DNA of 64,000 bases from an uncultured Arachnia sp. (GCA_947499145.1 CANMNB010000002.1:62001-126000); one strand, 5' to 3'. Shown: positions 43,588 to 52,043, numbered from the stretch's first letter. The notes: generated by a model not told the origin, from the letters alone. A program made the numbers and translations.

Positions 43588-44592
43588 ATGAGCGCCGATA
43601 CCGCCTGTCGACGCATCTCCGTCAAGCCCGGGGAGGCCGACTCCCCACGGGTCGAACGCCTCGACGGTGTGTGGCGGGTGAGGTCCGCCGAGGCCGTCCG
43701 CCAGATCCTCCGCGAACGCGACGCCACTGCACAGGCTGGATTCAACTCCGAGTCCATCCCCGACGGGACCATGGCCGATGAGCCCATCCTCTTCATGGAC
43801 GGCGAGCCGCACCGCCAGCAGCGCAGCAAGATCGCGCGGTATTTCGCACCGAAGACGGTTGCGAGCCGCTATCGCGACCTCATGGAGGCCAGGGCCGACA
43901 CTCTCGTGGCCGAGATGGTGGCCGCCGGCCACGCCCAACTCGACGACGTGTCCCTGCGCTACTCGACAGAGGTGGCCGCGAAAGTCATCGGACTCACCAA
44001 CTCGCGCATCGACCGCATGGCCCGGCGCCTGGAACGCCTGTTCGACCAGCCGCCCCACGACCCCGCCGCATCCGGCGCAGAATCGCGTCTCAAGGCGGTG
44101 CTCCGCCAGCTCCGCGGCACCGTCCCGATGGCGTGGTTCTACGTGTGGGACGTGCGGCCCGCGATCCGCGAGCGGAAGAGGCAGCCGCAGGAGGACGTCA
44201 TCAGCCACCTCCTCAAGGAGGGCTACGGCATCCCGGCCATCCTCATCGAGTGCGTCACCTACGGCGCCGCCGGCCGCACCTACACCGTCGAGCCAGGGGA
44301 TCTGCTGGACCTGTTCATCCGCCAGGCCAACGGGGACCCGGAGACAGTCGGCGATGCGCCACTCGACCTGTGTCCGGCGCGGCCCCTCCCCCGCGGGATC
44401 GGGCCCGAGGTCATGAGCTTCGGCGACGGCCCGCACAAGTGCCCCGGGAACGCCCTGGCGATCCAGGAGACCGACATCCTGCTGACGCGGTTGTTCGCCC
44501 ACCGCGTGACGTTGATCCGTGAGCCACGTCTGGGGTGGGACGACATCATCTCCGGCTACGCACTGCGCGACGTCGCGGTGGCCGTGGGCTGA
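43588..44592 (+). CDS. cytochrome P450-like protein with internal deletion
   Basis: A 334-residue protein, about 65-70 short of bacterial P450s. The N half (helices A-H) is intact (FMDGEPHRQQRSKIARYF), and the heme loop FGDGPHKCPGNALA with axial Cys (about 285) is present. Between ECVTYGAAG (helix I) and RTYTVEPGDLLDL (before the meander) the rest of helix I with its conserved Thr and the K helix with the ExxR motif are missing, without a frameshift. It may still bind heme but is unlikely to be a normal monooxygenase. TACTCT (43576-43581) lies 6 nt before the ATG. Confidence 0.8.
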   Translation: MSADTACRRISVKPGEADSPRVERLDGVWRVRSAEAVRQILRERDATAQAGFNSESIPDGTMADEPILFMDGEPHRQQRSKIARYFAPKTVASRYRDLMEARADTLVAEMVAAGHAQLDDVSLRYSTEVAAKVIGLTNSRIDRMARRLERLFDQPPHDPAASGAESRLKAVLRQLRGTVPMAWFYVWDVRPAIRERKRQPQEDVISHLLKEGYGIPAILIECVTYGAAGRTYTVEPGDLLDLFIRQANGDPETVGDAPLDLCPARPLPRGIGPEVMSFGDGPHKCPGNALAIQETDILLTRLFAHRVTLIREPRLGWDDIISGYALRDVAVAVG

Positions 44593-44647
44593 TCCCGGCT
44601 GGGGGCGAGTCGGGTCCCAGCGCCCCGGGGCCCATCACCCACCGGGG

Positions 44648-46264
44648 CTACCAACCCATGGGATAGCCGTCAGCCCGCGGCTCCGACCCTGCGACGAGGA
44701 CGCTCCCCGCGTCGTCGGCGTCCAGCCGCCAGATGGCCTGGCCACGCCCGAAGACCGCAGTACTCGACGCCACGTCGACGTCGTGGCCCAGCCCCCTGAG
44801 TCGCGTCACCACTTCGTCCGGTGCTGCCGCCTCCACGTGCACCCGGCCTGTTCCCGGATCCCAGAACCAGCGCGGGCGTCCGAGGGCGGTCTGGGGGTCG
44901 TCTCCGCGGTCGACGGCGTGGAGGACCATCTGCACGTGGCCCTGTGCCTGCATGTCGCCTCCCATCACGCCGAACGGCCCGACGGGGGCGCCGGCGCGGG
45001 TGAGGAATCCGGGGATGATCGTGTGGAACGGCCGTTTGCCGGGCGCCAGCTCGTTGGGATGCCCTGGCTCGAGGGAGAACCCGGCGCCGCGGTTCTGCAG
45101 CGAGATGCCGGTGCCCGGGACGACCACTCCCGACCCGAACCCGTGGAAGTTGCTCTGGATAAAACTCACCATCATGCCGCTGTCGTCGGCCGTGCACAGG
45201 TAGACGGTGTCCGACGAACGGGGATCCCGGGCCTTTGGCGATGCGGCTCGCTGGCCGATGGCGGCCCGTCGGTCGGCCGCGTGCTCGGATGAGAGCAGGG
45301 CCGAGACTGGCACGTCGACGACTCCCGGATCCCCGACCAGTGCATGCGCGTCGGTCAGCGCCAGCTTCACCGCCTCGATCTGCCGGTGCCAGTCGGCAGC
45401 CTCCTCGGGCGTGAACCCGTCGAGGACGTTCAGTGCGATGAGGGCGGCGATGCCTTGGGTGTTCGGCGGGATCTCCCAGACCTCGTGGTTGCGGTACCGG
45501 GCGCTGATGGGCGCGACCCATTCACTGCGATGACCGGCGAGGTCCTTCGCAGCGAGCCGCCCTCCGGTCGCTGAAGCGAAGGCAACGATGCGCTCGGCGA
45601 GTTCCCCGCGGTAGAAGTCCTCGCCGCCGGTGTCGCCGATGGCGGTGAGCGTGGCGGCCATCTCCGGGCTGCGCCACACCTCGGCGACGCCGGGCGCCCG
45701 GCCACCTGGCGCGAACAGCGGCAGAAAGCCCCTAGCGCTCGGCTCCGACTGACGCGACTGCGCCGCCGCGACACCACGTCCCCACCCCCAGGCGACGACC
45801 CCGGAGACCGGGAAGCCCTCGTCAGCCAAGGCGACGGCGGGCGCCAGGACCTCGGAGAACCCCAGCCGCCCGAAGCGCTGGTGCAGGTCCGCCCAGGCGC
45901 GGACCGCCCCGGGGACGGTGACGGCCTCCCACCCCGTCGTCGGCATGACGGTCTGGCCGTCGCGGCGCAGTCGATCCGCTGACGCCGCGGCGGGGGCGCG
46001 ACCGGAGCCGTTGAGTCCATGGAGCCGCTCACCGTCCCAGACCAGGGCAAACGCATCGGAGCCAAGTCCGTTGCTGCACGGTTCCACCACCGTCAGGCAC
46101 GCCGCCATGGCGATCGCCGCGTCGATGGCGTTGCCGCCGCTGCGCAGGATCGAGAGGCCCGCCTCAGCGGCGAGGGGCTGGGACGTGGCGACGGCGCCTC
46201 GACGGGCGAACAGGGGCTGGCGTCGGCCAGGTTCCGCGAGGGCTGACAGGTGCATGATCACCAT
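44648..46264 (-). CDS. gamma-glutamyltransferase family protein (YwrD-like)
   Basis: A 538-residue Ntn-hydrolase precursor that self-cleaves into large and small subunits. The predicted nucleophile is the Thr in SSDTVYLCTADDSG (about 345). The small subunit has ISLQNRGAGFSLEPGHPN, RPFHTIIPGFL and FGVMGGDMQAQGH. No signal peptide is seen, unlike periplasmic GGT, so a cytosolic role in glutathione or gamma-glutamyl peptide or cephalosporin-like amide hydrolysis is likely. ATG 46264 and ATG 46255 are both possible; AGGGCC precedes the first. Confidence 0.88.
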   Translation of the reverse strand: MVIMHLSALAEPGRRQPLFARRGAVATSQPLAAEAGLSILRSGGNAIDAAIAMAACLTVVEPCSNGLGSDAFALVWDGERLHGLNGSGRAPAAASADRLRRDGQTVMPTTGWEAVTVPGAVRAWADLHQRFGRLGFSEVLAPAVALADEGFPVSGVVAWGWGRGVAAAQSRQSEPSARGFLPLFAPGGRAPGVAEVWRSPEMAATLTAIGDTGGEDFYRGELAERIVAFASATGGRLAAKDLAGHRSEWVAPISARYRNHEVWEIPPNTQGIAALIALNVLDGFTPEEAADWHRQIEAVKLALTDAHALVGDPGVVDVPVSALLSSEHAADRRAAIGQRAASPKARDPRSSDTVYLCTADDSGMMVSFIQSNFHGFGSGVVVPGTGISLQNRGAGFSLEPGHPNELAPGKRPFHTIIPGFLTRAGAPVGPFGVMGGDMQAQGHVQMVLHAVDRGDDPQTALGRPRWFWDPGTGRVHVEAAAPDEVVTRLRGLGHDVDVASSTAVFGRGQAIWRLDADDAGSVLVAGSEPRADGYPMGW

Positions 46265-46353
46265 GATGGCCCTGAAGCGCAGTCGGCGAAGGACACTGAC
46301 CGGGCCCGGCTCCGTGGCCATTAGGTCTTGCTGCGCCCTGCTGCCCTGCGCTC

Positions 46354-46788
46354 TCAGTCGTCGATCTGGGCCGCACCCTGCCGCTGCAATGAAGCCAACC
46401 CCTCACGGATCGCCTGCACAGCCTCGGGCGGATGGCCGGCCCAGTCGACCAACTCTCCCACGACCCACGGTGGCTCCCTGGACCTGAACGAGCGAGTCGG
46501 GTTCCCCGGAAATCTCTTGTCTGTGACGTTGGGGTCGTCCTCAAAAGGACCGAGTGGCTCGACCATGTAGATGCGGCCCGGTCCCTCACCGGCGGACAGT
46601 TCGGCACCCCACGTTGCTGCGTCCAACGTTTCCGTGCAGTAGACGTAGTTCATCAAGCGACCAGCCTCGAAGTTCGACTCCCGCCCGGGCGTCAGGAGAT
46701 CGCCGACTGACAGGTCGGCCTTGGTGCCGTGCAGGAACTTCCCAGGCAGGTAGACCTCGAAGGGCACGGGCCCTCTCGCCTCGTTCAT
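46354..46788 (-). CDS. arr: rifampin ADP-ribosyltransferase Arr
   Basis: A 144-residue enzyme that inactivates rifamycins by transferring ADP-ribose from NAD to the drug. FLHGTKADLSVGDLL, NYVYCTETLDAATWGAEL, GEGPGRIYMVEP and FEDDPNVTDKRFPGNPTRS are family hallmarks. His20, Tyr50 and Asp84/85 correspond to the His-Tyr-Asp active site of Mycobacterium smegmatis Arr (19-49-84). Start ATG 46788 gives the family length; the open frame extends upstream without support. It is the last gene before the accessory island. Confidence 0.92.
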   Translation of the reverse strand: MNEARGPVPFEVYLPGKFLHGTKADLSVGDLLTPGRESNFEAGRLMNYVYCTETLDAATWGAELSAGEGPGRIYMVEPLGPFEDDPNVTDKRFPGNPTRSFRSREPPWVVGELVDWAGHPPEAVQAIREGLASLQRQGAAQIDD

Positions 46789-46977
46789 GTGCCAGAGACT
46801 AATGGTGGGATCGGCGCGAGCCTCGCGTTCGTCAGTCGAGCACGCGATCGTGACATGCGTCGAGCTTTCCGGTTCACACGTCAGATGGCCGAGCACGCGA
46901 TAAAACAGCCTGTGGGACTACTCGCTTCAGTGCGGCCACACTACAGGGAGCGTGACGGAGGACCGACCGGGACAGCA

Positions 46978-47020
46978 AACCCCCAGTCAGGGCGGTATCT
47001 CTACCAAGTGACTGGGGGTT
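46978..47020. terminator. 12-bp perfect hairpin near the island left edge
   Basis: AACCCCCAGTCA (46978-46989) and TGACTGGGGGTT (47009-47020) pair perfectly over a 19-nt loop. It could terminate transcription from either side. The rest of 46789-47069 holds no gene that I can support. Confidence 0.55.
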
Positions 47021-47069
47021 CCACGTTGTGCGCGAGAGAGGAGTTGAACTTCCTCGCAACTTCCGCTGA

Positions 47070-47385
47070 CTAGTGACGATGCTCTCCGAGAGCCTGCAAA
47101 GTCGCTTTCGTGCGGTCAACGTGCGGCGAACTACCGGCCGACACTGCGTCGTAGAGGTAGTGGCGCGGGCCCCCTCCGCGGTCAGGCGGGCTCCGCGAGT
47201 AGCAGGAGCCGCACGTGGTCAGGGCGCCATCGCTCTCGCCGTTTGGTATACCAAGGATCCTCTCTGATCACAAGAACACAGCAGCGCCCCAGAGGCACGC
47301 GGCCGACAGCCTCTTCAGCGGACTCCGTGAGGCGGGTTCGCCGATCCGGATGCGAGCAAAGAGAGTCCGCCGAATCTCGGATCAC
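47070..47385 (-). pseudogene. frameshifted uracil-DNA-glycosylase-like hypothetical gene (remnant)
   Basis: From GTG 47385 the minus strand encodes a plausible N terminus with LVIREDPWYTKRRERW and VRLLLLAEPA, then a stop at about 47182. The same theme resumes in another frame: PDRGGGPRHYLYDAVSAG and SPHVDRTKATLQALG, stopping at 47070. The 'RLLLLAEPAPD...HYLYD' pattern resembles UDG-like hypothetical proteins. One frameshift plus loss of the C-terminal part suggests a decayed gene at the border of the island. The interval 47386-47501 shows nothing else. Confidence 0.4.
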
Positions 47386-47513
47386 CCAGGATGTGTGAAC
47401 GCACTCATCTGCCGCGGTCAGAGCGCTCGATTGGTCCGATGATCGAGCCCCACGGACGCTGGCGGCACGGGTTGGAGAGGCGGAGTTGCTGGCAGTAGGG
47501 ATAGGATCGCTTT

Positions 47514-47888
47514 ATGGTGATGACAACTCTCATGGACGATTTCTCGTTGGGGTCTGAGGAGAGGGCGGCGGCGGATGCGGCGGCGTGCTTGTTCAACGGG
47601 TTCGCGGACCGGTCTCGGCTGGTGATCGTGCAGCACCTGTTGCTGGGGGAGCACCGGGTGGTCGACCTGACGCGGCATCTTGACTTGGCGCAGTCGACGG
47701 TGAGCAAACACTTGGCGTGCCTGCTCGATTGCGGCATCGTCCAGGTGCGAGCCCAGGGGCGGGCATCGGTGTACTCCCTCGCCCATCCTGAGGCAGTTTT
47801 GGAGTTGTTGTCTGCGGCGGAGCGGCTCCTTGGCTTGACGGGTGATGCGGTGACCCTATGCCCACGGTTCGGGAGGGGGTCGTCATGA
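47514..47888 (+). CDS. CmtR-like ArsR/SmtB-family Cd/Pb-sensing repressor
   Basis: A 124-residue winged-helix repressor. The recognition helix region STVSKHLACLLDCGIV carries two Cys four apart (about 67 and 71) and a third lies in VTLCPRF (about 117). This Cys pattern matches mycobacterial CmtR, where two helix cysteines and a C-terminal cysteine bind Cd/Pb. It is translationally coupled to two efflux genes, which it should repress until metal binds. TAGGAT (47502-47507) lies 6 nt before the ATG. Confidence 0.88.
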   Translation: MVMTTLMDDFSLGSEERAAADAAACLFNGFADRSRLVIVQHLLLGEHRVVDLTRHLDLAQSTVSKHLACLLDCGIVQVRAQGRASVYSLAHPEAVLELLSAAERLLGLTGDAVTLCPRFGRGSS

Positions 47889-48610
47889 GTTCGTGTGCGC
47901 GGGCTGCGGCGTCGCCGCTCTCGGCGGAGCGTCGGGAGGCGTTGGGTCGTCGGGCGCAGCTGTTGGCGGGAGCGTCGGTGGCGTACAACGCGGTTGAGGC
48001 TGTGGTCGCGGTTGTGGCGGGTGCGGCTGCTTCCTCGACGGCGCTGGTGGGTTTCGGTCTTGACTCGACCGTGGAGGTTGCCAGCGGGTTGATCATCTTG
48101 TGGCAGTTCCGTCATCGAATGCCGGAGGCGAGGGAGGCTCAGGCGCTCCGGTTGATCGCGTTGTCGTTCTTCGCTCTGGCAGGGTACGTGGTGTTCGAGG
48201 CGGTGGGGGCTCTGGTTGCGCACGAACCGCCGGATGGGTCGAGCGTGGGGGTGGTCATCGCGGCGCTGTCGCTGGTGATCATGCCTTTCCTGTCGTGGGC
48301 TCAGCGTCGCACCGGACGTGAGCTGGGGTCCGGCAGCGTGGTCGCGGACTCCAAGCAGACGCTGTTGTGCACGTACCTCTCCGCGGTCTTGCTTTTCGGG
48401 CTGGTCGCCAACATGGCGTGGGGTTGGTGGTGGGCGGACCCGGTCGCGGCCCTGGTGATCAGCGCGGTGGCGGTCCGAGAGGGTGTGGAGGCTTGGCGCG
48501 GCGAGCAGTGTGGGTGTGCGCCAGCCCCGCTTGCCACGCACGAGCCTGACTCCTGTTGCACCAGCGCGCCCGCCACGGTGGGAGCCCGCGGTGAGGGCGT
48601 CGAGCCATGA
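47885..48610 (+). CDS. cation-efflux family membrane protein 1
   Basis: A 241-residue CDF-like transporter with 5-6 spans. Helix 2 has VGFGLDSTVEVAS, and a later helix carries SVVADSKQTLLCTYLS, equivalents of the Asp/His metal sites of CDF proteins. The C-terminal tail is Cys-rich (QCGCAPAPLATHEPDSCC) and may collect soft metals. There is no large cytoplasmic C-terminal CDF domain. It overlaps the repressor and the next gene by ATGA. Confidence 0.82.
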   Translation: MSSCARAAASPLSAERREALGRRAQLLAGASVAYNAVEAVVAVVAGAAASSTALVGFGLDSTVEVASGLIILWQFRHRMPEAREAQALRLIALSFFALAGYVVFEAVGALVAHEPPDGSSVGVVIAALSLVIMPFLSWAQRRTGRELGSGSVVADSKQTLLCTYLSAVLLFGLVANMAWGWWWADPVAALVISAVAVREGVEAWRGEQCGCAPAPLATHEPDSCCTSAPATVGARGEGVEP

Positions 48611-49524
48611 GTGGCAACCACGGGCACGACCACACCGCGGGCCTGGCCGATCATCGCGGGAGGCTGGCTGTCGTACTGGGCATCACCGTCACGGTCCTGA
48701 TCGTCGAGGTGGTCGGTGCCGTCATCTCGGGCAGTCTGGCTCTGCTCGCCGACGCCGGTCACATGCTCACCGATGTCGCCGGGCTGACCATGGCCATGGT
48801 CGCCGCAACCCTGTCCCGACGCCCCGCGACCCCGTTTCGCACTTGGGGGTTCCTGCGCGCCGAGATACTAGGAGCTGCCGCGCAGGCCCTGCTCCTGCTC
48901 GCCGTGGGGGTCTTCATCCTGATCGAGGCCATCCAACGGCTACGTCAGCCGCCCGAGGTCACGTCCACCGCGATGGTGGTCTTCGGAGTGATCGGTCTGC
49001 TCGGCAACGTCCTCGGAATGTTCATCCTGGCCCGGGCTCGCGCGGCCAACCTCAACATGCGCGCCGCCTTCCTCGAGGTCGTCAACGACGCGCTGGGTTC
49101 CGTGGCTGTCCTCGTTGCCGCAGTGGTCATCGCCACCACCGGCTTCGACCGCGCGGATGCCATTGCCTCGCTGGTCATTGTCGCGCTCATCGTTCCCCGC
49201 ACCCTCCGCCTCCTGCGCGATGCGGTGCACGTCCTCATGGAGTCCACCCCGCCCGGGCTCGACCTCGCAGCCGTGCGCACGAGCATCCTCCAGCTGTCCC
49301 ACGTCCACGACGTGCACGACCTGCACGCCACCCAGGTCGCCACCGGCATCCCTGTTCTCACCGCGCACGTGGTCATCGACGACGAGTGCTTCCGCGACAA
49401 GCACGCCCTCCAACTCCTCGACGCCGTCCAAGAGCGTCTCCGCGACGATTTCGACATCGAGCACTCCACGATCCAACTCGAAGGACCCAACCACGCCGCC
49501 CACGAGCACCCCGTCCACGACTGA
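48607..49524 (+). CDS. CzcD-like cation diffusion facilitator
   Basis: A 305-residue Zn/Cd/Co efflux protein. The His-rich N terminus (GNHGHDHTAGLADH) precedes six spans. Metal sites HxxxD occur in LLADAGHMLTDVAG (helix 2) and VVNDALGS (helix 5). The C-terminal cytoplasmic ferredoxin-like domain (about 205-290) has VHDVHDLHATQV. It is the third gene of a coupled repressor-efflux-efflux operon. Confidence 0.9.
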   Translation: MSGNHGHDHTAGLADHRGRLAVVLGITVTVLIVEVVGAVISGSLALLADAGHMLTDVAGLTMAMVAATLSRRPATPFRTWGFLRAEILGAAAQALLLLAVGVFILIEAIQRLRQPPEVTSTAMVVFGVIGLLGNVLGMFILARARAANLNMRAAFLEVVNDALGSVAVLVAAVVIATTGFDRADAIASLVIVALIVPRTLRLLRDAVHVLMESTPPGLDLAAVRTSILQLSHVHDVHDLHATQVATGIPVLTAHVVIDDECFRDKHALQLLDAVQERLRDDFDIEHSTIQLEGPNHAAHEHPVHD

Positions 49525-49700
49525 CCCCTCCCACCCAGCCGACCATGACCCGACGCGCCCAGCCGCTCTGTGCTGCTCACACTTCGTCCCACCAGTCCTT
49601 GAAACCCGCGACATGCAGAGCCCGGCTGCGAACATCCGCTATTGCCGCTGCCGGGGCGATCGGGCGCACGGGCGACGTGGTCGCCGGGTACCCTCGCTGC

Positions 49701-50019
49701 ATGAGCATCGTGACGGCGGAGAGTATGTCGCTGCGTGCCGCGATCGATGCCCACCGCGATGCCTTGGACGGTATTCTGCGTCGCTATCGCGCAGCAACCC
49801 GAGACTGTTCGGGTCCGTGGCCCGCGGCGACGCCACAGGCGACAGTGACATCGATCTACTGATCGACTTGCTGCCGGGCGGGGAAACGACCTGCTCCGAG
49901 TTGCTGGCGTCGCCGAAGAGTTGAGCCAGGTCCTGAGGGCGAGGGTCGACGTCGTGGCCGCGTCACTGCTGCGGGATGACGTGACGTCCAGCGCTCCAGC
50001 CGACGCGGTGCCAGTGTGA
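49701..50019 (+). pseudogene. frameshifted MNT-type nucleotidyltransferase (MntA/antitoxin-like)
   Basis: Three frames together give one small nucleotidyltransferase. Frame 1 from ATG 49701 (MSIVTAESMSLRAAIDAH to about 49795) gives the first helix. Frame 2 has RLFGSVARGDATGDSDIDLL, the GS-x-DxD catalytic motif. Frame 3 has ELSQVLRARVDVVAASLLR and stops at 50019. Two frameshifts (about 49795-49805 and 49885-49900) break it. TACCCT 6 nt before the ATG shows a former leaderless promoter. Intact homologues are antitoxins of HEPN toxins; no HEPN gene follows. Confidence 0.65.
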
Positions 50020-50121
50020 CCCGATCCGATCCCAACAGGTTGGTCATCGATCCAGATCCCGCGTCCGTCTCAGGCAGAACCCTTCGCTCAGCGGCTGGCG
50101 GCAGAACGCAACCCCGCCGCC

Positions 50122-50361
50122 GTGATCAAGCCCGACGGCAAGGTCACCCGCGGCCACCAGCGCGCCAAGACATTCCAGGTTCGCCTGAACATCGAAAAGT
50201 TGGAGACGTCGACGCGCCCGGCCGAACAGCGCGAGTTTCCCGTGTCCACTCGGACTCGCGACCTCCTCCTGTCACAACTGACAGGCCAAGACGAGTCCGC
50301 CAAGGCCCTGATCGACAGGATCCGCGCAGAACTCGACGACCTCGCAACCCGTGTGGCCTGA
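50122..50361 (+). CDS. hypothetical protein, possibly truncated
   Basis: 79 residues from a GTG with no clear ribosome site. The frame stays open upstream to 50020 without an ATG, so it may be the 3' part of a broken gene. It is a charged, helical sequence (VTRGHQRAKTFQVRLNIEKL, then DESAKALIDRIRAELDDL). No family is recognised. Confidence 0.35.
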   Translation: MIKPDGKVTRGHQRAKTFQVRLNIEKLETSTRPAEQREFPVSTRTRDLLLSQLTGQDESAKALIDRIRAELDDLATRVA

Positions 50362-50457
50362 CTGGCCACAGAAAGCTGTCTCCGCGTGGCGCGGTGCTCA
50401 CTCCAGTCCGAAGTAGCCCGGGTGGGTGAGAAAACGCCCGTTACAGCGCCACGGTCA

Positions 50458-50613
50458 TCAGATCCTCCAGGCCCGGGTGCGGAGTCCGTCGTCGTCGAGC
50501 TCGAAGATCCGGGCGCGGGGATCACGGTAAGGACTGGGGAGTGGGGCCATGAGCACTTGGACGCCGCCGCTGCGCAGTCCCGCCAAGAGGTTGGCGACCT
50601 TGATCCGGGTCAT
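50458..50613 (-). CDS. possible 51-residue protein downstream of arsC
   Basis: A short frame from ATG 50613, beginning MTRIKVANLLAGLRSGGV and ending with ELDDDGLRTRAWRI. It starts 24 nt after the arsC stop on the same strand. The ribosome site is weak and no family is recognised. The interval 50362-50457 shows nothing. Confidence 0.3.
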   Translation of the reverse strand: MTRIKVANLLAGLRSGGVQVLMAPLPSPYRDPRARIFELDDDGLRTRAWRI

Positions 50614-50637
50614 GAACGAGAGCCCATTGGTTCGTCA

Positions 50638-51042
50638 TCAAGTGGGCAGCAATTCGCTGATGAGCTCCTCGACGCGACGCCGGATCTCGTCGCGGATGGG
50701 TCGCACGGCGTCGATGCCTTGACCTGCCGGATCGTCCAAGGTCCAGTCCTCGTACCGCGTCCCGGGGAAGAACGGGCACGCGTCGCCACATCCCATCGTG
50801 ACAACCACGTCCGAGACCTCCACTGCTTCCGAGGTGAGGACCTTCGGCTGCTCTGCGGAGATGTCGATGCCTTCCTCGGCCATTGCGGCCACAGCGGCCG
50901 GATTGATCGTTTCAGCGGGGGCGGAGCCGGCAGAGCGAACTTCGATCCGACCCTCGCCCAGGTGCCTGAGGTAGCCGGCTGCCATCTGGGAACGGCCTGC
51001 ATTGTGGACGCAGACGAAAAGGACGCTTGGCTTGGGGGTCAT
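50638..51042 (-). CDS. arsC: thioredoxin-type arsenate reductase ArsC
   Basis: 134 residues with the low-molecular-weight phosphatase fold. The P-loop is FVCVHNAGRSQMAAGY (nucleophile Cys about 12), followed by GCGDACPFFPGTRYEDW, which holds the second redox Cys, and a general-acid Asp in DWTLDDPAG. It reduces arsenate to arsenite. It lies 11 bp behind the ArsR-ArsC fusion gene, so two ArsC modules are made from one transcript. Confidence 0.92.
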   Translation of the reverse strand: MTPKPSVLFVCVHNAGRSQMAAGYLRHLGEGRIEVRSAGSAPAETINPAAVAAMAEEGIDISAEQPKVLTSEAVEVSDVVVTMGCGDACPFFPGTRYEDWTLDDPAGQGIDAVRPIRDEIRRRVEELISELLPT

Positions 51043-51053
51043 TGGATGGCCTT

Positions 51054-52043
51054 TCAGGTCGTAGGGAGCCCCAGCTCGACGAGCAGGGTGCGTAGTTTCT
51101 CCGAGATTCGCTCGCGGATGGCGTGCACCTCTCCCAAGGGGAGGCCGGCCGGGTCGGGGAGGTCCCAATCCAGGTAGCGTTTCCCTGGGTAGATGGGGCA
51201 GGAATCCCCGCAGCCCATGGTGACCACGACGTCGGCTGCACGGACCACGTCGTCGGTAAGCGGCTTGGGGAATTCTTGGCCGATCTCAAGCCCGAGTTCG
51301 CCGAGCGACTCCACGACGGCGGGGTTGATCTCGGATGCTGGTTTCGAGCCGGCGGATCGCACGTGCACGCGTCCGGGGGCCATCGCCGCCAGAAGGGCTG
51401 CGGCCATCTGGGAGCGGCCCGCGTTGTGGGTGCAGACAAACAGCACCTCGGGGATCGGTTTGGCGAGGATGCCCCGCGACTGGGCCAAGGCGGTCAGGCG
51501 TTCCTTTGCGAATCTGACGGCGAACAGCGGCACGTACGTCTTGATCCTGGCCGTACGGTACAGCGTCTGGAACGACTCGTGCACGTAGCGGTCCACCGTC
51601 TCTCGGGCGAAGACGCCGGAGTAACGATACGCCAGCTCCTCAATCCCTCGGGCGAGGACATGCTCCACCGTGCTGTCCGCGGGCAGGTCGATCTGACCTG
51701 GGCCGTGTATCGCTGGCTGTGGCCCTTGAGCAAACGAGTGCAGCGCCTCGGCCATATCAGTCAGCTCCGACGGGACAACGCGATAGTAGACCGACGTGCC
51801 TTCCTTCCGGCGGGAGAGCAGCCCAGCCTCGTGGAGGACCTTGAGGTGATGGCTGATCGTTGGCTGCGACACGTCGACAGCCGCAGTGAGCGCGTAGACG
51901 CTGGATTCCCCACAAGGGTCTGCGGCAATCACACGCACTAAGCGTAGACGGACTGGATCCGCCAGCGCCTTCAAGGCCGCGGATAGCTGATCGAGCGGAC
52001 CGTCCGCCATCGGGAGACCTGCGCCAGACGTCAGTATCGACAT
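51054..52043 (-). CDS. ArsR-helical domain-ArsC fusion protein
   Basis: A 329-residue three-domain protein. Residues about 13-100 are an ArsR winged helix (LSAALKALADPVRLRLVRVI, recognition helix SQPTISHHLKVLHEAG). Residues about 115-190 are the three-helix bundle found ahead of some actinobacterial ArsC enzymes (STVEHVLARGIEELAYRYS). Residues about 198-329 are an LMW-phosphatase-type arsenate reductase (FVCTHNAGRSQMAAA, Cys about 204; GCGDSCPIYPGKRY). The regulator is thus physically joined to the enzyme. ATG 52043 lies inside a large palindrome; ATG 52010 would leave that palindrome upstream as operator and keep the whole HTH. Confidence 0.9.
   Translation of the reverse strand: MSILTSGAGLPMADGPLDQLSAALKALADPVRLRLVRVIAADPCGESSVYALTAAVDVSQPTISHHLKVLHEAGLLSRRKEGTSVYYRVVPSELTDMAEALHSFAQGPQPAIHGPGQIDLPADSTVEHVLARGIEELAYRYSGVFARETVDRYVHESFQTLYRTARIKTYVPLFAVRFAKERLTALAQSRGILAKPIPEVLFVCTHNAGRSQMAAALLAAMAPGRVHVRSAGSKPASEINPAVVESLGELGLEIGQEFPKPLTDDVVRAADVVVTMGCGDSCPIYPGKRYLDWDLPDPAGLPLGEVHAIRERISEKLRTLLVELGLPTT

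Noticed and set aside
46789-46896. N-terminal extension of Arr (36 codons)
   Set aside because: Not present in Arr proteins; family homology begins at ATG 46788 and the active-site numbering fits that start.
47025-47070. Sequence resembling a tRNA T-arm (GTTCAACTC on the minus strand), a possible attachment site
   Set aside because: No acceptor, D or anticodon arms can be built around it, and no second copy is seen near the integrase.
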